DNA of 64,000 nt. Origin: Argopecten irradians. Lineage: Eukaryota > Mollusca > Bivalvia > Pectinida > Pectinidae. Where the stretch lies: contig NC_091146.1 of assembly GCF_041381155.1 (NCBI RefSeq), positions 34,509,328-34,573,327 of the forward strand. Direction: 5' to 3'. Below, in pieces: positions 57,789-64,000 of this stretch (positions are counted from its first letter, which is position 1; each line of letters opens with the position of its first letter). The notes under the pieces were generated by a model. It saw only the letters and a program-made list of their open reading frames with translations, was not told the origin of the DNA and searched no databases. The position numbers and the translations under genes were made by a program.

Positions 57789-57794
57789 AATAAA
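57789..57794 (+). terminator. Candidate DUT poly(A) signal
   Basis: AATAAA lies in unique sequence just after the giant array and is followed by a gtctttgtg stretch. If used, the DUT 3' UTR would be about 5.8 kb and contain the whole minisatellite. The AATAAA at about 52724 is an alternative that would exclude the array. Confidence 0.4.
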
Positions 57795-57942
57795 GTCACT
57801 GAATCTCCCACTGTCTTTGTGAATTCAGTACCGCGCAAACAGATTAAACTTCATTAGGATAAAATGGTACATATCAAAGGATTCTATTTTGTCAAGTAGA
57901 TATCGGTAAGACAAAACAAAGGCATCAAACTGTGACTATATA

Positions 57943-57948
57943 GTTTAT
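57943..57948 (-). terminator. Candidate poly(A) signal of the Arkadia-like gene
   Basis: The minus strand has CAATAAAC here, about 150 bp from the plus-strand AATAAA, so the two genes may end tail-to-tail. It would imply a 3' UTR of about 5.2 kb made largely of minisatellites; nearer signals have not been excluded. Confidence 0.3.
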
Positions 57949-58059
57949 TGACAATACAGAAAGGCAAGGTACATTATTGTAATAGAAACTCGTCACTACA
58001 CCAGCCATTTGTGGCCCAGAAATTTGTATACCACACAAGGCAAGGAGACCTGTACAATA

Positions 58060-58455
58060 GAACAGGCATTTGACCCGATAATGACACGACGTTGTACAGT
58101 GTTGTGTTTGACCCAATATGACATGACGTTGTACAGTGTTGTGTTTGACCCAATATGACATTGACGTTGTACAGTGTTGTGTTTGACCCAATATGACATG
58201 ACGTTGTACAGTGTTGTGTTTGACCCGATATGACATTGACATTGTACGGTGTTGTGTTTGACCCGATATGACATTGACATTGTACGGTGTTTGTGTTTGA
58301 CCTGATATACAGTGTTGTGTCTGACCCGATATTTCATGACGTTGTAGTGTTGTGTTTGACCCAATATGACAGTGTTGTTTGACCCGATACAACATGACGT
58401 TGTTCAGTGTTGTGTTTGACCCGATATGACATGGCGTTGTATAGTGTTGTTTGAG
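58060..58455. repeat. Minisatellite, ~45 bp unit, ~9 copies
   Basis: The unit contains gtgttgtgtttgaccc[g/a]ata and tgacatgacgttgtaca. Truncated copies lie between 58290 and 58400. It produces a spurious minus-strand ORF. Confidence 0.85.
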
Positions 58456-58754
58456 TATGAAATGCACCTTGCCAGTTAACACCAAACGTAAAGCCTTATT
58501 AGATAACAAAAATAGCCCACCACTCACTATTCTACTGGAATCTACTGAACACACCAATTGCTCACAGAAACAGGTCATCAGTACTGTGTATGGAAAAGCC
58601 AAATGATCAAAAGTCCCAATTTGGCAGCTGGTCGAGTACTGTATCATAACTGCTGTTTACGGTACCATTTGATCAAGTGGCTTCTCCACACTGGTATTTA
58701 TTGTCTGGATCCAAACATGTTACTGGAGTAAATTTCATTTTTACAACTGAAGTT

Positions 58755-59150
58755 CGGCACCTTAACCACGCTGTCACTGTGACCCAGAGGTGGAGGGCTA
58801 GTGGTAGAATGTCTGACACCTTATCCACTCCGTCACAGAGACCCAGAGGTGGAGGGCTATTGACAGATTGTCAGACACTTTAACCACTCAGTCACGGAGA
58901 TGCAAATACTGGAGTAAATTTCATTTTTACAACTGAAGTTCGGCACCTTAATCACGCGGTCACTGTGACCCAGAGATGAAGGGCTAGTGGTAGAATGTCC
59001 GACACCTTAACCACTCCGTCACAGAGACCCAGAGGTGGAGGGCTATTGGTAGAATGTCAGACACCTTAACCACTCCGTCACAGAGACCCAGAGGTGGAGG
59101 GCTATTGACAGATTGTCAGACACTTTAACCACTCAGTCACGGAGACCCGA
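58755..59150 (-). repeat. Tandem array of a SINE head, ~7 copies
   Basis: The unit of about 60 bp contains cttaaccactccgtcaca, gagacccagaggtggaggg and ctattggtagaatgtcagac. This is the tRNA-like head of the 32695-32920 SINE family (in reverse) repeated head-to-tail. A 50-bp block (actggagtaaatttcatttt...) is also duplicated at 58720 and 58909, showing a higher-order step. Confidence 0.75.
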
Positions 59151-59159
59151 ATTCATATC

Positions 59160-60805
59160 AATGTGAAAATATTACCAAACAATATAAAACAATCACCTGG
59201 TAGGAATTGGTTTCTGTGAGAAATATGATGTGTTCATTATTTTATAGTTGTTGAAAAAAGATACAAGAATAAATTTTGGTTAATTTTCGGAATCAAATTC
59301 TCAAAGCTTTCTTTTATTCTAACGTTAATGTAACACTCGAGAGCATTGTTTCCACTGAAGCGGGATTAAGGTTTACAAGTTAATGTAAGTATCTTGGTCT
59401 GTACAGGGACCTATAATTCACCATCCTACTGCTTAGATACTACACAATCCCTACACAAGGCGACAAAAAAATCCGAAAACTTTAAAACATGGTAAGGACA
59501 TGATTACAAAGCTAAAACATTCTAGTGATGCAGATCAAGTGTTCCAACATCCTTTGTGACATATAGTATATATATGTGTGTAAACACTGATATTAGTTCT
59601 GGAAAGCTTCATTTGGCTGCATTGCCTACCCCTTCTACCCTAAATTACAAAGTGGGCCAGCCTATTAGTCATTTTGGACCGGTCCATTGTGGCCTATAGA
59701 GAATAACAAATATAAAATCACATAATATAAAGCCAGCATATTTTCAATAGAAATCACTTTCAAAAAAAATTGCACAAATTCAGTTAAAAGTCATTCAAAA
59801 GCACAACATACTTGGTAAAAACTACTATTGACTAGTATATATAGTGAGTAATTAGTGGTGGGGTAGCGACTCCTCCCAGATCCACACCACCCGTGGTCAG
59901 ATGGTCATCTGACCAGGAGATCACCCACTCGGTAAGGACCACAAAGCCCTTGACCAGTCACATGACCCTCCCTCACGCTCGTCAATGTAACATATCACGA
60001 CACTTTTACAAAGTCCCATTGATGTAATAATATACCCTGTTTGTTCCTCATGACTGTAGATATAGAACATACCAAACCCATACTGACAGGAAACCATTGT
60101 AAAGGGTCTGGCTTTGTTTACGTTCTTGGTCGATAGATACTTATGAACTTTGATTTCCCAAATTACTCCATTATGGATAGATGTTGTTAATTTTTACATA
60201 TGAATTTGTGGCTTATAAGAGTCTGTTAAATAGATCAATATGTCAACACCAGAAACAAATTTTGTACCAGTCTTGACAGGTGCTGACCAGAAATGGTATC
60301 TAGGATTGCAATAGACTTGATATGGACATAATATAGAATAAGCCACTAAGAAATCTTGTTTTGGAAAGTTCACAGATATCTGCAGTCATTCTGACAGGGT
60401 TCCACACTTCACAGTGTTTCATGATATCTGACAATATACAATCATAAATTTTCCCTGAATTTCGATGTCGTTGAAATCAGTTAAAAAAATCTGACAATCT
60501 AATTCTTAATAAATACAATTTTCTATGCATAAAAAATTAAACAGTAACCCATTATCACGCATAAAAATCATATTGCTGCTACAAAGAAAAATACATTGCT
60601 GCTGTTTAGATCATGTGACCTATTTACACTCGCACTCAAATCATGTGACAAGGTCATGTGACCTATTTACACTCGCACTCAAATCAGGTGACAAAGTCAT
60701 GTGACCTATTCACACTCACTCAAATCATGTGACAAAGTCATGTGACCTATTCACACTCGCACTCAAATCATGCGACGGCCTTGTGGCCATGATTGTATGT
60801 AACAA

Positions 60806-60841
<36 letters not shown>

Positions 60842-61280
60842 CATTAATAGCACGTTAATAGCACATAATCATTCTTATAAGTTAAAAGGCATAAAAATAG
60901 ATAGCACACATGATACTTAATTAACCTCTGACCTTCAACCTTTACCTACTGACCTCTAAAATCAAAATACCAAGTTTTGGTAATTTTTCCACAAAAATCA
61001 ATACTATTTTTCATGAATTTTGCCATCCTAAAAAAAGTACCAAACTAGTAAAATTTAAAAAATTTGAAAACATGGTAAATTACTAAACATTGATTTCTAG
61101 AATTTTTACAAAGTGAAGCCAATTTACAGAATACTTATTGCAGAACACCAACAGCATTTCTATAGCAACCAGCAAGAGAGAAGCAAAAATGAGTGTGACG
61201 TTGTACAAACTCAGTTTGCTGTGACAGTCACCCATGCCAAAAACATGTAGCAACATCAGAATTCCCAGGGTAGTTACAGG
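59160..61280. other. Gene-free stretch, probable 3' UTR of the minus-strand gene
   Basis: No exon is evident on either strand. It contains about four ~44-bp copies of catgtgacctatttacactc plus gcactcaaatcatgtgac at 60605-60775, and a (TA)n run at about 60810-60838. The rest is ordinary AT-rich sequence. Confidence 0.45.
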
Positions 61281-61289
61281 ATCTTCATG

Positions 61290-62398
61290 GTGAAAGGGAT
61301 ACCAATAGTGACAGGAGGGATACCCATAGAAACAGCAGGAATATCCATAGTAACAGAAGGAATACCGATAATGACAGGAGGGATACCCATAGTGACAGGA
61401 GGAATACCCATAGTGACAGGAGGGATACCCATAGTGACAGGAGGGATACCCATAGTGACAGGAGGATACCCATAGTGACAGGAGGGATACCCAGTGACAG
61501 AAACAAGGAGGAATACCCATAGTGACAGGAGGAATACCCAGTGACAGAATACCCATGTGACAGGAGGGATACCCATAGTGACAGGAGGGATACCCATAGT
61601 GACAGGAGGAATACCCATAGTGACAGGAGGGATACCCATAGTGACAGGAGGGATACCCATAGTGACAGGAGGAATACCCATAGTGACAGGAGGGATACCC
61701 ATAGTGACAGGAGGGATACCCATAGTGACAGGAGGAATACCCATAGTGACAGGAGGGATACCCATAGTGACAGGAGGGATACCCATAGTGACAGGAGGGA
61801 TACCCATAGTGACAGGAGGGATACCCATAGTGACAGGAGGGATACCCATAGTGACAGGAGGGATACCCATAGTGACAGAGGATACCCATAGTGACAGGAG
61901 GATACCATAGTGACAGGAGGATACCCATAGTGGACAGAGGGATACCATAGTGACAGGAGGGATACCCATAGTGACAGGAGGGATACCCATAGTGACAGGA
62001 GGGATACCCATAGTGACAGGAGGGATACCCATAGTGACAGGAGGGATACCCATAGTGACAGGAGGGATACCCATAGTGACAGGAGGATACCATAGTGACA
62101 AATACATAGTGCAGGAGGATACCCATAGTGACAGGAGGGATACCCATAGTGACAGGAGGGATACCCATAGTGACAGGAGGGATACCCATAGTGACAGGAG
62201 GGATACCCATAGTGACAGGAGGGATACCCATAGTGACAGGAGGGATACCCATAGTGACAGGAGGGATACCCATAGTGACAGGAGGGATACCCATAGTGAC
62301 AGGAGGAATACCCATATTGACAGGAGGAATACCCATAGTGACAGGAGGGATACCCATAGTGACAGGAGGGATACCCATAGTGACAGGAAGAATACATA
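61290..62398. repeat. 21-bp minisatellite, ~50 copies
   Basis: The unit is gggatacccatagtgacagg plus a. Degenerate copies at 61465-61560 and 61880-61960 break the register. Because 21 is a multiple of three, heptad ORFs appear in several frames on both strands (e.g. MGIPPVT on minus). These are not genes. Confidence 0.96.
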
Positions 62399-62799
62399 GT
62401 TAATTGATTTAGAGTCCCATTGTGACCAGAAAATCCTCATAATTTTATCTGGTGATTGGATATACAATGCTGTGGTGAAATTATTGTTGACATCCAAATT
62501 TCCCATCACTTGGCTGAAGGTTTATAATAATAATGCTTAGTACTCAGCTGGAGTGATCTCCCCTTGTTTATTGATCACCATGATAACTGCAGTAGGCCAG
62601 CTCTGCAGACAATAGTTTGTCCTGAGAAATCTGACTGATACCCTTGACCTTTTGACCTGAGGTTTCGCTAACAACCAGACCTGAGTTTTCAAACCTCAAC
62701 TGTCCAATCAACATCAAAGCAAGCGATCACATGCCACCAATGGAGCCTAGAAAACATGATTTGTCATCACGACACCAGAAAATGCTGTATAGCTCAGAC

Positions 62800-63155
62800 C
62801 AACTTCATAAAGGACGCTGCAGACCAACTTTTATGAAGGGCGCTGATGACCAATTTTCACGAGGGCGCTGACGACCAATTTTCACGAAGGACGCTGACGA
62901 CCAACTTTTACGAAGGACGCCGACGACCAACTTTCACGAAGGACGCCGACGACCAACTTTCACGAAGGACGCCGACGACCAACTTTTACGAAGGACGCCG
63001 ACAACCAATTTTCACGAAGGACGCCGACTAACAACTTTCACGAGGGACGCCAACGACCAATTTTCACGAAGGATGCCGACGACCAACTTTCACGAAGGAC
63101 GCCGACGACCAATTTTCACGAAGGACGCCGACGACCAATTTTCATGAAGGACATT
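62800..63155. repeat. ~27-bp minisatellite, ~13 copies
   Basis: The unit contains gacgaccaactttcacgaag and gacgcc. It begins with diverged copies (aacttcataaaggacgctgc) and lies in the 3' UTR just after the Arkadia-like stop codon in transcript sense. Confidence 0.9.
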
Positions 63156-63215
63156 ATAGTTATACTCTAACAAATTCCCATAGAGAAGGTTGAGTAGGTC
63201 ACTTCCCATGTCCAA

Positions 63216-63832
<617 letters not shown>

Positions 63833-64000
63833 CTGAATATCAAGACTAATACTTAAACTTGATGTTGATACTTAAAAGTCCATCTGTTAGATTTATTAAT
63901 ATTTTTTTTTCTTTATCATAATTCCTATGTAAATTATAGAAGTCACCTGATTACAAAAAAAGCCACAACAGCACAGTTCAGTCTGTTTCTCAGTCAATTA

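Noticed and set aside
61083..62509. Minus- and plus-strand heptad-repeat ORFs (MGIPPVT and others) up to 431 codons
   Set aside because: They are products of a 21-bp tandem unit open in several frames on both strands, lying in the probable 3' UTR of the Arkadia-like gene.

Overview
This is eukaryotic DNA from an invertebrate, most likely a marine bivalve mollusc (scallop-like). Short phase-consistent exons are separated by long AT-rich introns. One gene belongs to the nSTAND3-NTPase/ankyrin type that is expanded in molluscs, and the interspersed repeats (tRNA-derived SINEs, hairpin-ended elements with internal tandem arrays, TIR elements) are of the kinds common in bivalve genomes. There are no bacterial genes, rRNA genes or CRISPR arrays.

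Five genes can be rebuilt by hand from splice sites and reading phase. (1) Plus strand, 236-11759: 3' part of a MYCBPAP-like gene, with frame disruptions in three early exons and no recognisable central exon. (2) Plus strand, 15969-18375: the last two exons of an nSTAND3 NTPase with C-terminal ankyrin-like repeats. (3) Minus strand, 36146-23853: a complete nine-exon KTI12 (275 aa). (4) Plus strand, 36355-52010: a complete six-exon dUTPase, DUT (164 aa). (5) Minus strand, 63832-63216 and beyond the window: the C-terminal RING-H2 exons of an Arkadia (RNF111)-like E3 ligase. KTI12 and DUT are head-to-head with only 208 bp between their ATGs, which contain an E2F-type motif. DUT and the Arkadia-like gene converge, with candidate poly(A) signals about 150 bp apart near 57.8-57.95 kb.

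The rest is dominated by tandem repeats: at least fifteen minisatellite arrays, about 18 kb or over a quarter of the window, including a 5 kb array of 29-bp units downstream of DUT. Nearly all long apparent ORFs outside the five genes are by-products of these arrays. The most striking pattern is that three arrays are built from copies of a real splice junction with its adjacent exon bases: the acceptor of DUT exon 2 (about 35 copies), the acceptor of a MYCBPAP exon (about 9) and the donor of KTI12 exon 6 (about 20). Other interspersed elements include pogo/Tigger-like and hAT-like non-autonomous transposons with visible target duplications, a 983-bp TA-flanked element with 25-bp perfect TIRs, a LINE 3' fragment, and a family group whose copies end in a hairpin next to AACAAGAG.
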